Source: Helicoverpa zea
Taxonomy: Eukaryota > Arthropoda > Insecta > Lepidoptera > Noctuidae
Length of the DNA: 64,000 nucleotides
NCBI RefSeq assembly: GCF_022581195.2
Contig: NC_061463.1
Span: 8,928,001 to 8,992,000, forward strand
Reading direction: 5' to 3'
Shown here: one piece after another, positions 46,201 to 56,900 of the stretch
How the letters are laid out: every line of letters starts with the position of its first letter
How positions within the stretch are numbered: position 1 is the stretch's first letter
Translations under genes and position numbers: made by a program
Notes under the pieces: generated by a model
Databases searched by the model: none
Told to the model about the DNA's origin: nothing
Seen by the model: the letters and a program-made list of their open reading frames with translations, nothing else

Positions 46201-49200
46201 ACTATAATGTGGTTTCGGTCATTGAACCGAGACAACGTTTGAAGGAGGCATTAAGCCTCGTTCACCAGTAGAAAGTCTTGTAACTTTCGTCGCGTACATC
46301 GTGAAATGGGCGACAGAAAGTTCAATGCATGTAAGACTTTCGATCTATCTAGCAATTTAGAAACTTGCTACAGGATAAGACGTTTTAGTAGTCATGAACT
46401 TGCCTTACGTGTAAGCATGACGCAAATAAATTCATTAATATTCATAAATAAAGGAAAACTAGCTTCATTTCTCCACCGGACTTTCAAATAGGTAATAGAC
46501 TAAGTAGGAGGATAATGAGTGTCTTCGATAAGCCTAACGTTATCAATGAAACTGATAGATAAAGTTATCTCTTTCAAAACTTAGTTTCATTCAACTAAGG
46601 AAAACTGACAAGTATGAAAACCACTCCTAAATTCATACAATACTTCGGAGATGACAAGGAAAAGATTGAAAAAATAAAATAGAAACTGATTGTTTATTCG
46701 AGGACAATTCAATTGAGTGGTGTCATTTCTGTTGCGATAAAACAATTGACGACAATAGGCTGCAATTCTGCATGGCATATTAATAAATTGATAGATCTAC
46801 GTAATACCTATGTTTGAAGGCAATTCTCGCTGCAGACGGTACCAATTTACCTATAGTATGCACAAAATAAGATCAAAATGTTTAATTATTGTTTTGAAAT
46901 GGTAACGTAACGTTAATAAAGGAGGCAATACATATTTTAAAAGACCACATTAAAGAGAAAATTATCTAGAAACCAGGAGCTCCGATAGCCAACTTTCTAG
47001 TACCTATTAAAAACTTGCTATAAAGATGCTGAGATGAGAAACCACCAATAGTAGCTAAGAACATGCTACATGATTTGCTATTTCATTGTTAACTTGACCC
47101 ATACAATTGAGAATCATACTAACAGCAATTGAAAGTTGTGACCTTCTTCAATACAGTCTGAATAAATCTTCGCGAAATTGCGATCAAGGCGGTATGCGAA
47201 TAGTTACCCAACTGGGATGGAGATCTACATAATTTTCACACTCTAAAACTATTACTAAATATATAGAACGAAATATTTTTAAAGTGTATTTAAGAAGATT
47301 CTATACTTTTTTGTGTATGTAGGTATGCACCTATTTCTAGGTGTAAACTTTTTACTGAAACTGTTCTACATATAAGTATTACATCATGTTATTTTGTACT
47401 CTTTTCATATTTATTTTAGCCAACTGCATCTATTCTGTTCAAATTTAAGCATAATCTATGAAAGTAATTTTGTTTACCTGTAAATCTGGCTGGTTTTGGA
47501 AAGCATCAGCCCAGCACTGGATGAGGCTGAGAACTTTTTCTTGAACCACTGTAGGAGGATCATTTTTGGGTCCAATAAGTTTTACCTGCATAAAGAAAAA
47601 AGACTCAATAAGCAAAAATAGTAACAACACGATACTTGAATGTTTGTAACTCTGGAACATGACGTTTTTAATTGTATTTTTCCTGTTTTTTCATGCTGTA
47701 ATTTCCCGTCATTCAGAATAGTGGTTACGTAAATACTAGCCTTTTCCTGCGGGATCTACTACATTGTGCAAATATAAATTAAGTATGTTGTTATAAAGCT
47801 AAGCCATTGTAGGACTTGAAATTGTGACAGACCAACGACTTTACCTCTATAATACCTATCTACTATGAATGATATGATAATTAAGGTGTTACATATAGGC
47901 AGAGGATAGACCGAAACTCATACCACACAAAAGTATAAATTAATTAAACTAGTTTTGATAATATATGCACATCAACAATGTGTCATTTGGCTTCAAGGCA
48001 AAAAACATGTTATTTGCTTTGAAAAACAACAGTTATGGTTAGAATCCCACTGTGTTTTTTAGGATTCTTAGAAATGTGAATAAAAACTAAACTATTAATA
48101 TAATTATTTCTGTTGTGTACAAATTCTTATTATTTATTTTATACCCATTTTGTAATTTAATATGAAACTAAGTATCTAATAAATAAGCATTAATGAGACT
48201 GATGCATCACAAGTCAATTAGTAACTAATTACCTTTGTGGTTAATTATTTTATGAGACCATCTCAAAAAGATTAATCAATATCATACATTTACACTTTCA
48301 AAATGTTTTATTCTACATACAATTAATGTTATGTGCCATGAAGGTATTAATATATATTAAAGTTATAATTTGCATAATGCAGTCAGTTGCAAAACACTGC
48401 ACAATGTGCATATGTTATAGAGTTATAGGTAGGACCATGAATCACAATTAGTCTATGACTCATTGAAAGGGTATTGACAATACTATAGGCATGTAGGTTT
48501 GATTCTGTTTACAAATTATGAGCATAGAGTACACATCATTTTAATATATAATATATATTTTTTTAATAAACTGTCTATTATTTGGTACTTAATAAAGATT
48601 TTCTTTTGCTTATTTATGTACTTTTTTTTAAGTAATATTTGTTTAAATGTAAATAGTTGTAGATTTAAATAAACATGTACTTAATAAATAAGTAAGTAGT
48701 AGTTTAGTGGGAATTTAAAGTAAAAAAGTGTTTTATTTATTTTTATCAATAATATTTACTTGGATTTCATACTTTTAAACTCTGTAACACCCAAAAAATG
48801 CATGGATCTTTCAATGATATTTACTGAACTATACACATTATATCTTTTCTCAATTAAGCTAATAAACAGGTACATAACTAATAGTTACAATCATTAAAGA
48901 TTAACCTTCAACAGATACTATTACTGTTACTACTGGTGTACTATACTATAACTGTTTTCTTGTTATGTGGTTGCAAGTCGTCATGCTCCCTTAGACGGTA
49001 TTGCTTGCGGTAGCGTCGGTGGTCGGGTTGCCTCCCTCCCTCAAAAATGTGCGAGGGGGGCGATGGCTGATCCTCGCGTTATGCTCGTGAACGGGTGCTG
49101 CTTGTGGTACCAGGTCGTCTTGCTGACTACATATTTTCTTGACTCGTAATATAATGTGTATGACTTTTGATTTGAACAGTAGTCCTAGTTCACCGTTTTC

Positions 49201-50971
49201 ACTGTTTATGTTGTAAATTTGTTTTTTTTTTTTTATATATATATTATATATATAAAAACACGTCGTGTTTCGCATGTCGCTGAGTACGCCCTAAAACTAT
49301 ACCTATTTTCACTGAATGGAGGCATTATGTTCTCTCTTTTTTTTTCCGACATTTTTTTTTTTTTTGTAGCTGCTTGAGTAATAGGTATGGGAAAGGTGTG
49401 TACTAGCTAACATGATTACATGTTTACTTGTTTTTTTTTTTTTATACAAATTTATGTGTATAATTTTGAGTGATATTTTTATTTATTTTTTGTATACGGT
49501 TCTTCAAACCATACAGACAGAATTGTGTTGCTGGGGAGTTTGTTCCACCACTTCTTCTTCCCAGCAAAAACACATAGGAAGTGGTGAAGGGCGGGCGTTT
49601 TGGGGGCTGTCTTTTGTAGATTTGACGTTCAAAAAGTGCTGATTTTCAGCCTACTTTGAATAAATGACTTTTGATTTTGATTTTTGATTTTGAAAAAAAA
49701 TACATTAATCTATACTAATATTATAAAGCTGAAGAGTTTGTTTGTTTTGAACGCGCTAATCTCAGGAACTACTGGTCCGATTGGAACAATTCTTTCGGTG
49801 TTAGATAGCCCGTTTGTCGAGGAAGGCTATAGGCTTTTTATCCGGGTTTGTACGGGATGCGGGAGAAACCGCTGGAAGAAGCTAGTTACCAATAAAACTA
49901 TAAAGTTTAAATGAGCAACTGACTCATAGAAATAGTTGTTATATCATTAGTGATATAGTTATCAATTTTTACCTGTTTATAAGGAATTAGTTTTCCGTTT
50001 ATAATTGATTACTGCTGTACTAGATATGTTTTAAATAGATGTGGCAACCTAAGTCAAATATGTATTGTAAACACTTTTGTTTTAATAGAGTGTCTATGGA
50101 GTTCTTACCAGTTCTTAATAATAATTATTGTTTTATAAAACCTGATGACAAGTAATTTTTTGACATTCTTTCCACTAATTAATTAAAAACTTGTTTGCAA
50201 CAACAGAAAGTATTTTTAAAACATTTGAGATTTATTTGCATGGTATGTCACAGATAGACTTCATGATAAGAAATCATAATATTATTTGAATTTATCTTGT
50301 CTTGATTTAATGTGACTTCTGCAGGTTATGGCCATGATAAAAATGCTATCATCAGATTTAAGTCTTTTTAATAAAAAAAAGTCAACGAACTTACCAATTC
50401 AGATATAAACTCCTTGTTGCAAGCCAGTACATGAAAAGACTTTCCACAGTTTTTAACACAGGTTTCCAGAACAGTGAGGGTGTACATGACAACTGTGTAG
50501 TTCTTCCCAGCACTTTGAGTCAACCTCTTTCTTATAGCCTTTATGGCATCCTTGGGCCCGTCTGTGCTGCTGTTCACAATATCACATATTTCCATATTAA
50601 GAGCCCAATTTTCCGACGGTAACGATCCATCTGTAGCTTGTTCTGGAATAATATTTCATCACACATATCACACAATAAAAGGGTCAAAGTAATTAACACC
50701 TACTTCAAAATATACGGCGCACAAATATAATGTGATTACGGCAATTTGTACAGAGTACTTTCGACTAAATTGCCTAACATTTAGTTACCGTGACACCACA
50801 ACAAAGAGAAATTGAGATCTTATAGTGCGCAACAAAAAGAAATGGAACATAGGGTACCGAATCTTGTTATTTTAGACGGCGATAAAGTTCAATAACACTA
50901 TATGTTTTATCCTCACCTATTTTCTGACCCACCGGCGTAGAAAAAGGATTTCCTACACCAAAGAAAGACAT
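34280..50971 (-). CDS. TOM1: TOM1 (target of Myb1) VHS/GAT endosomal adaptor
   Basis: TOM1 binds ubiquitinated cargo, Tollip and clathrin on endosomes. Thirteen exons on the minus strand: 50971-50917, 50642-50395, 47585-47478, 45696-45601, 40266-40165, 38661-38515, 37218-37067, 36745-36663, 36464-36399, 36132-36030, 35648-35558, 35071-35012, 34501-34280; they encode 510 residues. The N-terminus MSFFGVGNPFSTPVGQ and the VHS domain (to about residue 150: NWALNMEICDIVN, VLETCVKNCG, VLSLIQCWADAF, EFPMTDLDAM) match the family. The GAT domain is in exons 6-7 (about 204-303, ending LNNLLLRHGRF). Further on come a clathrin-box-like LIDLSDD, the conserved DEFDMFA and SSDFDKFLAERA, a PAPAPA repeat and the C-terminal MFAL. 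Intron 4 (5.3 kb) hosts a Transib inside a MITE. An alternative donor may lengthen exon 6. Confidence 0.95.
34330..34440 (-). repeat. GC-rich Pro-Ala repeat in the last TOM1 exon
   Basis: Tandem GGGGGC units on the plus strand encode alternating Pro-Ala (PAPAPAPAPA, then ATPATPAPP) between FLAERAAAADTLP and the conserved C-terminus. It is part of the TOM1 reading frame, probably flexible linker. Confidence 0.75.
35706..35766 (+). repeat. RTE-type tail fragment
   Basis: CTAGCTTTTGCTAGGGGTTT CACCCGAATCC is the head of the lepidopteran repeat also seen at 24338. Only about 60 bp are kept. It lies in TOM1 intron 10. Confidence 0.55.
36606..36660 (+). repeat. Fragment of the 12936-type SINE
   Basis: GTCCCGGCTGTCATTTGTAC ... 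CGTTACGGGTAATC matches the body of the full-length SINE around 13105-13150. It ends at the 3' splice edge of TOM1 exon 8. Confidence 0.65.
38440..38514 (-). other. Candidate in-frame extension of TOM1 exon 6 by partial exon duplication
   Basis: Directly after the exon 6 donor, reading stays open for 75 nt to a second good donor (GTG|GTGAGT). The extension would add 25 residues; its last part, SESQNKLRADLAV, repeats the exon's own SESQTNKLRADLAVV. The DNA copy (about 47 bp) differs by a few substitutions and a 3-nt deletion. Both donors share GTGAGTACT. The 28-nt gap is too short for an intron, so this would be an alternative 5' splice choice. Confidence 0.5.
39040..39597 (-). mobile_element. 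5'-truncated RTE-type LINE, C-terminal reverse transcriptase fragment
   Basis: The minus-strand frame to a stop at 39046 includes VMTYGAETWTLT, KLKWQWAGHISRR and SVGRPQARWSDDLRK, ending EAYVQQWTAIG. This is the C-terminal end of RTE polyproteins. After the stop comes a short TGATGATGAT tail, as in RTE elements. The homology starts near 39480; upstream, an AATAATAATAGGTATAAT unit is repeated twice. It lies in TOM1 intron 5. Confidence 0.85.
40536..43713 (-). mobile_element. Apparently complete Transib DNA transposon with CGGCG target duplication
   Basis: Both ends begin CACTATGGGAAA (40536 inward; complement ending 43713), matching the Transib CACWATG consensus, which resembles the RAG recombination heptamer. 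A second matched block, GTCTCAAAAC, follows about 20 bp inside each end, like an RSS nonamer. CGGCG is duplicated exactly at 40531-40535 and 43714-43718; GC-rich 5-bp duplications are a Transib hallmark. The 3,178-bp element encodes one uninterrupted transposase on the minus strand. It is sense to the host gene TOM1. Confidence 0.95.
40822..42807 (-). CDS. Transib transposase (RAG1-core homologue), 661 aa
   Basis: Transib transposases cut and paste by a DDE mechanism and are the closest transposon relatives of RAG1. Key features line up with the RAG1 core: first catalytic Asp D276 in CKWGCDGSSG; second D384 in TMIDGKVAQ, 16 residues before the zinc ligands C400 and C403 in CTICGATP (RAG1 has CTLCDAT); zinc histidines H568 and H573 in VHKILIHG, with the same five-residue step as RAG1; and catalytic Glu E595 in EDAQESRNKDYKKFR (RAG1 ESGNK). 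NDGNTARRFF, YGLSTLHAWIRS and TLLYTSDPYI also fit. The N-terminus (1-120) is basic and probably binds DNA. There are no introns or stops. The catalytic assignment is motif alignment from memory. Confidence 0.93.
   Translation of the reverse strand: MGEFVCSKRELCNLLINGNNIEDYLHENFNLSPDDMATVISYIQRNLVSKCNERWRNASRKRERFESKNFDWLNGEFRVPLECRVTVNDPNTSGSSAGGRPSKPYEASSEKTKKRKNMQFIQEYGLECVLNAYTQELRSMGETEEATIVNIIRTAPKNDKKKFLKFITENPEDVTPFTKEEALRTFIDLDLNKEQYGKLRICLADKNCSVFPSYPTLAEAKKMCYPPDSSITITNISAKVNLQDLLDHTVARILLIGSVYKNGLRQLKLFCKWGCDGSSGQSEYKQVLPEESDFISDANLFIASLVPIKLIDVTTNIVIWKNEACSSVRYCRPILIEFAKETPEKTASVVADIKNQIKILSPSMINKNGEVIEITHDLFLTMIDGKVAQVLTETPSSASCTICGATPRQMNNLEAVRTRDVNESSFQYGLSTLHAWIRSMEMILHISYNLSFQKWSATTPENKKNKDEKKKLVQKRFREEMGLHIDKPRQGTGNSNDGNTARRFFQNYSCSADITGVDVELIKRMYIILQTMSSGMAIDSKKFGEYAYSTAQLYVNIYNWYYMPSSVHKILIHGEKIIEYYAILPIGQLSEDAQESRNKDYKKFRLHHSRKCSRAATNTDVFHTLLYTSDPYISSLRNTSETISKELFDEAKSLLAVNKNL
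45326..45533 (-). repeat. RTE-type LINE/SINE 3' tail, minus strand
   Basis: Read on the minus strand it begins GCTGTTTTCCCGCGGTTTCA CCCGCGTCCCG, has CCGAGTAACATAGGC in complement form, then ATCGGTCCAATCGG, and ends TAATATCAGTGTAGATG. It lies in TOM1 intron 4. Confidence 0.7.
48965..49140. repeat. GC-rich dispersed fragment of unknown origin
   Basis: An isolated GC-rich block in TOM1 intron 2 contains CCTCCCTCCCTCAAAAATGT GCGAGGGGGG. Its composition differs sharply from its flanks. It does not match any other part of the window and no coding motif is recognisable. It is probably a TE fragment. Confidence 0.35.
49480..49692 (+). repeat. LINE 3' end with GATTTT-type tail
   Basis: TTGCTGGGGAGTTTGTTCCA ... 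GCTGATTTTCAGCCTACTTT GAATAAATGA is followed by a (TTTTGAT)n tail. This is a common lepidopteran non-LTR 3' end. It lies in TOM1 intron 2 and abuts another repeat. Confidence 0.6.
49705..49893 (-). repeat. RTE-type LINE/SINE 3' tail, minus strand
   Basis: The plus-strand text CTATACTAATATTATAAAGC, a (TTTG)n run, TCAGGAACTACTGGTCCGAT, TATCCGGGTTTGTACGGGAT and GAAACCGCTGGAAGAAGCTA is the reverse complement of the 24338-type repeat. It lies in TOM1 intron 2. Confidence 0.7.
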
Positions 50972-51490
50972 CTTCGGAAATTAATCAAGTATTTATCAAA
51001 ATGATTTCACCGATTTCACTTGTCACCAAAAACGCAATTCACAGATAAAATAGTGTACCAGCTGTCAAAGTATACAAGTATACAAACTTATGAACGTTCA
51101 GAAATATCCATCAAACGATTAGTTTTATGATATACTTCTGTTTTATTGAGTAGATTTCAAAATATACATTTTCGGTACTTGATTATTTTTATAGGCAAGA
51201 TTGTGTCTTTATATACTTAACAGAATACATTAAATACTCTTGTTTATTATAGTTTGTTTCTGAACGATTTCATGGCCATGAAAAATGGCGGCAAAATTTA
51301 AAGTTCGAAAAATGGAACTAAATTAGACCAATTATTGTTTTATTACAATATTAACACAAAATTAGAGCCTTTCTTAGAGCAAGCACTTCGAAAAAACCAC
51401 GTATAAAATTCTTTATAGTTATAACATTTAAGGATTCATGCGCAAATGATAAATTCATTAATTGGATACCATAGACATAATATTAGTAAA

Positions 51491-51541
51491 CAGTGGAGTT
51501 AGCGAATAAGGCTACTGTAGCCTTATTCGCTAACTCCACTG
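51491..51541. repeat. Near-perfect 51-bp palindrome
   Basis: Arms 51491-51515 and 51517-51541 are exact reverse complements around a single T. Each arm is CAGTGGAGTTAGCGAATAAG plus GCTAC. The core GTTAGCGAATAAG recurs at about 51604-51616 (minus orientation, followed by CGCCAGTT) and at about 52822-52834 (plus orientation). It may be two transposon ends joined, or a collapsed MITE. Confidence 0.85.
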
Positions 51542-52863
51542 ACAGCTCGCAGATATCATCAATTGGTAAAGTGTACATCAGTAAATTGTCAAACAGCTAT
51601 TTTCTTATTCGCTAACGCCAGTTACCAAATGAGATGACGTCATCAGCATCGACACAGGCTGATATCCACCATGACTCATTTTGACAGCGGTTTCTGTATC
51701 GATAAACGTTATATTGCGATTCCGTAAGCCCAGTGGACATCAAACTGATAGCCAATGTCATTTTTTGAAAAACACTACAAATAGCAGTGTTTTATGCCTC
51801 ATCACTGGGATGTCTATACTATATTGTTGCATCAGACATATTAGATTTCTCTAATTTTGCGATTCCAATAGAAATACAAACCCTGAGTCGTTTCCTTTAT
51901 TTTTTGATAGTGTTATTTTTATTTGTATTATTTTAATTTGTTTTATCTTTCTTTGTGTGGAATAAAAATTTCGCGTGTATTTTTGCTGGCATTTGTGGAA
52001 TAAGAGACAAAACGAAGTTTATCCAGAATCCAGAAACGTCGTATGCGAGATTGCAATAATTCTCTGGATTTACGGGAGAAGGAATTCATGGCAAATTTCC
52101 GTATCAACAAATCAAGGTTTCAGCGAGTTTCGGCAGAGTTACGTCCGTTTCTGCAACGTGCTCAACAAAACACTGCTGTTGCAATTGAGCTAAAAGTAAG
52201 AATTTATAACGTAAAAAGTTAAATAAATACCAATATTACATAATTTGATGTTACTAATTTGCAGCATGTCTCAACCTTCATTTAGTAAGTGAGGTAACCG
52301 ATGCTCTCAATGTATGGGACGACCTACTCAAGTACGTAAAGTTACCTTCCTGTAGGGTACCAATTTTTGTTTTGCATGCAAAACATAGGAATCTACGTAT
52401 CAAAATATTGTTTACGTTGTAAAATTTATAATAACTACAATACTCAGAATATTCTCAGTTAAAATATTGTTCAACCACACGGAATTTTAGACACCAAGTT
52501 CACACACAATAGAAAGCAAATACGCAAATACTGAATTTTACCGCCACAGATTGTTTTTAAACATATAACACGCTGAAAATAAAGCGTTCTCTCAAACGTA
52601 GTAATGTAATGCTAATAGGGTATTTCCTACTTAGCAGTATAATAGTCGATAAAAAAATAGAGTTGTCAAGTTGTCATCGTAGTTTTGGCATCAGCAACCG
52701 TGTAACGATATCCACCGATATCCACTTCATGCGATACAGAATACCAATGTTTTGAACTTATAGGTTGACATCAAAGTTCCGATGATAACTGAGGCCAGTT
52801 GACATCTGAGAATTCGAAAGTTAGCGAATAAGCCAGCTGGACTGCGCATATAAACCCAAAAAA

Positions 52864-53690
52864 CGAGCCGAGTGAAACAGTTAGTACGGAGGCTGTCTGT
52901 CCCTTTCTAATAGGGTGACTATGAGATTAAGCTATGTGAGACAAATCCGAATTTGCTAAGATTATTAAACACAGATTAGTATTGAAGTTTTAACTTACGC
53001 AGTTTGTGACCTTAAGATACTAATAAAGGCTTTTAATAATTAGCGGAAATTAGCAGTATAAAAGCAGGAAGATTCGAAGTGAAGACTGTTTTTTTTTTAT
53101 TTCTACTTCATATATAGACTGCTGAGCCATTTATGTCGCCTTTCTTCATTTTTTGGGAAGCTATAACAATAGTACAACAGTTTTAAAATCCATCACCCAT
53201 ATTTTGACTCGTTACATGAATTCATGGGCACCCTAGTTGTTTGGTTTACGAAAATGTTATTATTAGCTAACCTGTGGAACGATATATTGCAACCACCATA
53301 GGATTCACTTTTGCAAGTAGAAACGCAACACTTTTTCACCATTTTAATAGTTTAAATTGATTTAATACAAAAAAATATAAACAAAATTTTAAATGCTTAT
53401 TACGCGCCAAGAATGTTCAGGGTTACCGCTAGAAAATAAAAAAAAGCAAAATAAAAATTTATGTTGTTTATGTTTTAATAATAAATACGAATAAATTAAT
53501 GCGATTGTTATTAATTTGTTGACTTACAATTGTTAAAATAAGATAAAAATCTAAGTGATTCAATTGTTTTTGGGAAGACAAAATTTTTGATCACAACATT
53601 TTTTTATGCTGGCAAGGTGTTAGAAAGAGACAAACAGCCTCCGTTCGAACTATCCCTTTCGGCTCGGATTTGCCTCTGTGTATTATACAA
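52864..53690. repeat. Diverged inverted-repeat element (possible MITE)
   Basis: The left segment CGAGCCGAGTGAAAC ... CGGAGGCTGTCTGTCCCTTT CTAA matches the reverse complement of the right segment TTAGAAAGAGACAAACAGCC TCCG ... CCCTTTCGGCTCGG, with substitutions and a small gap. The interior is AT-rich. No clear target duplication is seen. Confidence 0.55.
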
Positions 53691-53901
53691 CCAATTTAGT
53701 ACCTTATTGCGTTAGAATAGAGTTCGTTTTCGTAAATATATATTTTGAGCGTGCGCAATCTTGTTTAGTAATATTATATCTATGTTGGATACATTTTTAC
53801 CGGAACTTTAACTTTGCCTTTGGTAACCATAGCAACATCATAAACAAAAAGTGATTTATTGTTTATTGCATAAAAATAATTCCCGAATACAAAACTAAAC
53901 A

Positions 53902-56900
53902 ATGGCTCAAAAACGATCGCTGAACAGCCTTATTATTCACCCCGATGTAGAGCCGGGAGTAATAGATAATGCTATGCTCATACGATGTATTTTAGAATGC
54001 GGTAAGTACCTAAATGAAGCATCATGCTATCATGTATGATCCATCTCGTTACTTATCCACCCATCTAGATTATCATAACTTTTGCTATATCTGCTAGTCA
54101 ATCACTTACCCATAATAATCAAACTTCGAGAAAGGTTGTGGTAGGGCACTGCCGTGACCCCAGGTACATAACTATAGGCACACTCATTAAATTATTTGAA
54201 ATATTGTGAATTCAGGTCCAACTGAAGAGGCTGGAAGGCTTTTTGCTGAGGAAGGTGTGCATCTAGATGAGGCTGAAGAAGTCAGGCTTGAATTCCAGAA
54301 GATTCTGAGAATTGACCACCTTTGGATGCTAAGATCTCTTACAAAGTTATGTTTAGCTCATAACTTAATCGAAAAAATTGAGAACTTAGAACAGCTAACA
54401 GGCCTTAATGAACTAGACTTGTCTTTCAATAAAATTGAAGTAATAGAAAATTTAGACGCATTAGTCAAATTAGAGGTCTTGACTTTATTTCACAATAAAA
54501 TAAGGAAATTGGAGAACCTGGACGCTTTGGAGAATCTACTCGTTTTCAGCATTGGCGATAATCAAATAGAAGATTTCAAAGAGGTCGGCGGCATGAATAT
54601 ACCAACTCCTTTCTTTTAGTTTAGTTCCTCCATAACATATCGTTGCAGGTCAATAACTTTACTACCCTTACTCAGATGGCGTACCTCCGAAGATTTCGTA
54701 AGTTGCGGTCAGTTAGCTTCAAAGGCAACCCATGCTGCGACGATGCCATGGCCTACCAGTTCCTTAGAGCTGCTCTATCTAGGGTCACGTATCTCGATTA
54801 CAAGATCATTACTGAAGAGGAGAGAGAGGCTGGGAAGGCTATGTTCAGGTAAATATATAAAAGCTATAAGTACTAGTTTCCTTAACCGTAAATATTGTAG
54901 TCTCTCAAATATCTGAATAATCATCATCATCTCAGCCATAGGACGTCCACTGCTAAACATAGGCCTCCTCCTTAGATCTTCTCAAATACCGGTTGGAAGC
55001 GACCTGCCTCCAGTGTCTGCCGGCGACCTTTATGAGGTTGTCTGTCCATCTTGTTAGTGGACGTCCTACGCTGCGCTTGCTTGCCGTGGTCTTCACTCTA
55101 GCACTTTTTGACCCCATCGGCCATTGGCAATATGGCTGCCCATTGGCACTTCAACTTGCTAATCCGGTGGACTATATCGGTGACTTTAGTTCGTCTACGG
55201 ATCTCCTCATTTCGGATTCGATCTCGTGGAGAAATTAGATTTTACTTTATTACAGAGGTATTATAAGAAAGATGGACGAAGCAGACGAGAAAACAGAACA
55301 GGAAAGGATAGCTAAAGAGGAATATGAAGCGAAAGTTACTTTCTACGCGTTGTCCTTCGTGGAGTATCTGAGTGGGCCAGAAATGTTGGAGACCATGTTC
55401 CAGAAGGACCCTGATGGCATGATATTGTTAAGCTTCGGAGGGGAGCTCCTTGCTTACTATGAACAGTAAGTACATATTTATTTTGCTCATTCCACTTCTA
55501 TGTTATACAGTACAGTAGCTGATTCACCGAGACAGCACGAGATAGTGACTTCAGATTCGTGAAAAGATTTCGCAAAATAGTAGTATCAATGACTTGACTA
55601 GTTTTTAATAAATTGGTGAATCGTTGATACTTATTCCACAGGTACAAAGAAAACTACGTAGAAACAATGGCTAACTTGGTCGAGTTCGCACAAGGAGCGT
55701 ACACCGATAGACAAAAAGAAATTAAATTATTCAAGGACCTTGTGGACAGTGCTTTGGAGGAAAGTGTCGCGAAGAGCAAAAAGTAAACAGTTTTATTTTT
55801 AACTCCCTATTGGGTTTGTTTTTTCAAAAACGTCTAATCTCAGTGTATTATATAGGTACTATACCTGTACCTTCTTACCACTACATATTTCATTAGTTTT
55901 TTTAATGATGTTAATAACAAAGCCGACCCCAACATAGTTGAGAAAAAGGCTCGGGAGATGAATACTATGTCAATAACAAAAATAAAACAGGTAACTTATT
56001 TTTTGTAATAACAGAGTGTTAGAAGAATTTGAAGAAAAGAAAAAGCCAGTGATGGAAAAAGTGAGGGAAATAAGCGACCAGTTCAACTCGAAACTGATAA
56101 CTCTAGAGCAGATGGAACCGATGCTGATAGAACTAGGCGAATCCTACCATGAGGTGCTGTACGAATTGTGGAAAAGTCTCATGACCACTGAGATGCAGTT
56201 GTTTGAGCAGTGCGAGGTAGCTACGTGATATTATTTATAACAGTTTTTACAATGATGGTCCGCAACTAAATTCCGAGCATGAGTTCGCGCATGTAGTTAT
56301 AACTCCTATAGCACCTTTTTCACCTTTTGTACTTACACTTTTTCCTGCCCTGATCCCATTTTATTTGGGGTCAACACAATTTATGTTTTTCATGTCCTCT
56401 TCCATTATCCATTTATGTATTCTTCGGCCTGCTTCTTCCTGTCCGTCCATCCACACTCATACTACTTAATCAATTATCAAGATTAATTAAATTTAAATCT
56501 ATCATAGAGGAATCCAGGTGAAAGATTTGGAGGACCCATTGTATAATTTTTTTGGTTCCTCGGGCAATTCGTTCTAAAGTTTTAGTATAGTCTTATTGAA
56601 TTCCAGGACTCCCGCGTCCAATTCTCAGTGAACATGACGGAGATGGTGACGAAGCTACTAGAATCTTCGCGCATGGCATTCGGAGCGTGGCGCGAACACG
56701 AGAGTGTATGGTCTACTCGCCAGTTCGAAGTGCTGTCCAAGTACCTCGGCAATAAGATCATGCTGGGAGACGCGTCGCCTGAATTATTTGACGTGAGTAC
56801 CTAAGAACTGCGAAGAAAAAACTATTTTATGCTTTAGACAGAAAGTTATATACCTACATACATTTCTATCATAAATTTTCGATGGTTGACAATGTGACAA

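Larger units (their letters stand above)
50972..53901. other. Divergent intergenic region TOM1-DRC3
   Basis: This 2.9-kb region carries both promoters, a 51-bp palindrome with three further copies or half-copies of its core motif (51491-52840) and a diverged inverted-repeat element (about 52864-53690). I see no gene. The open frame at 51975-52193 has no recognisable product. Confidence 0.55.

Noticed and set aside
54643..54852. Separate small LRR gene
   Set aside because: It is exon 3 of DRC3; phases at 54583/54649 and 54848/55256 join cleanly.
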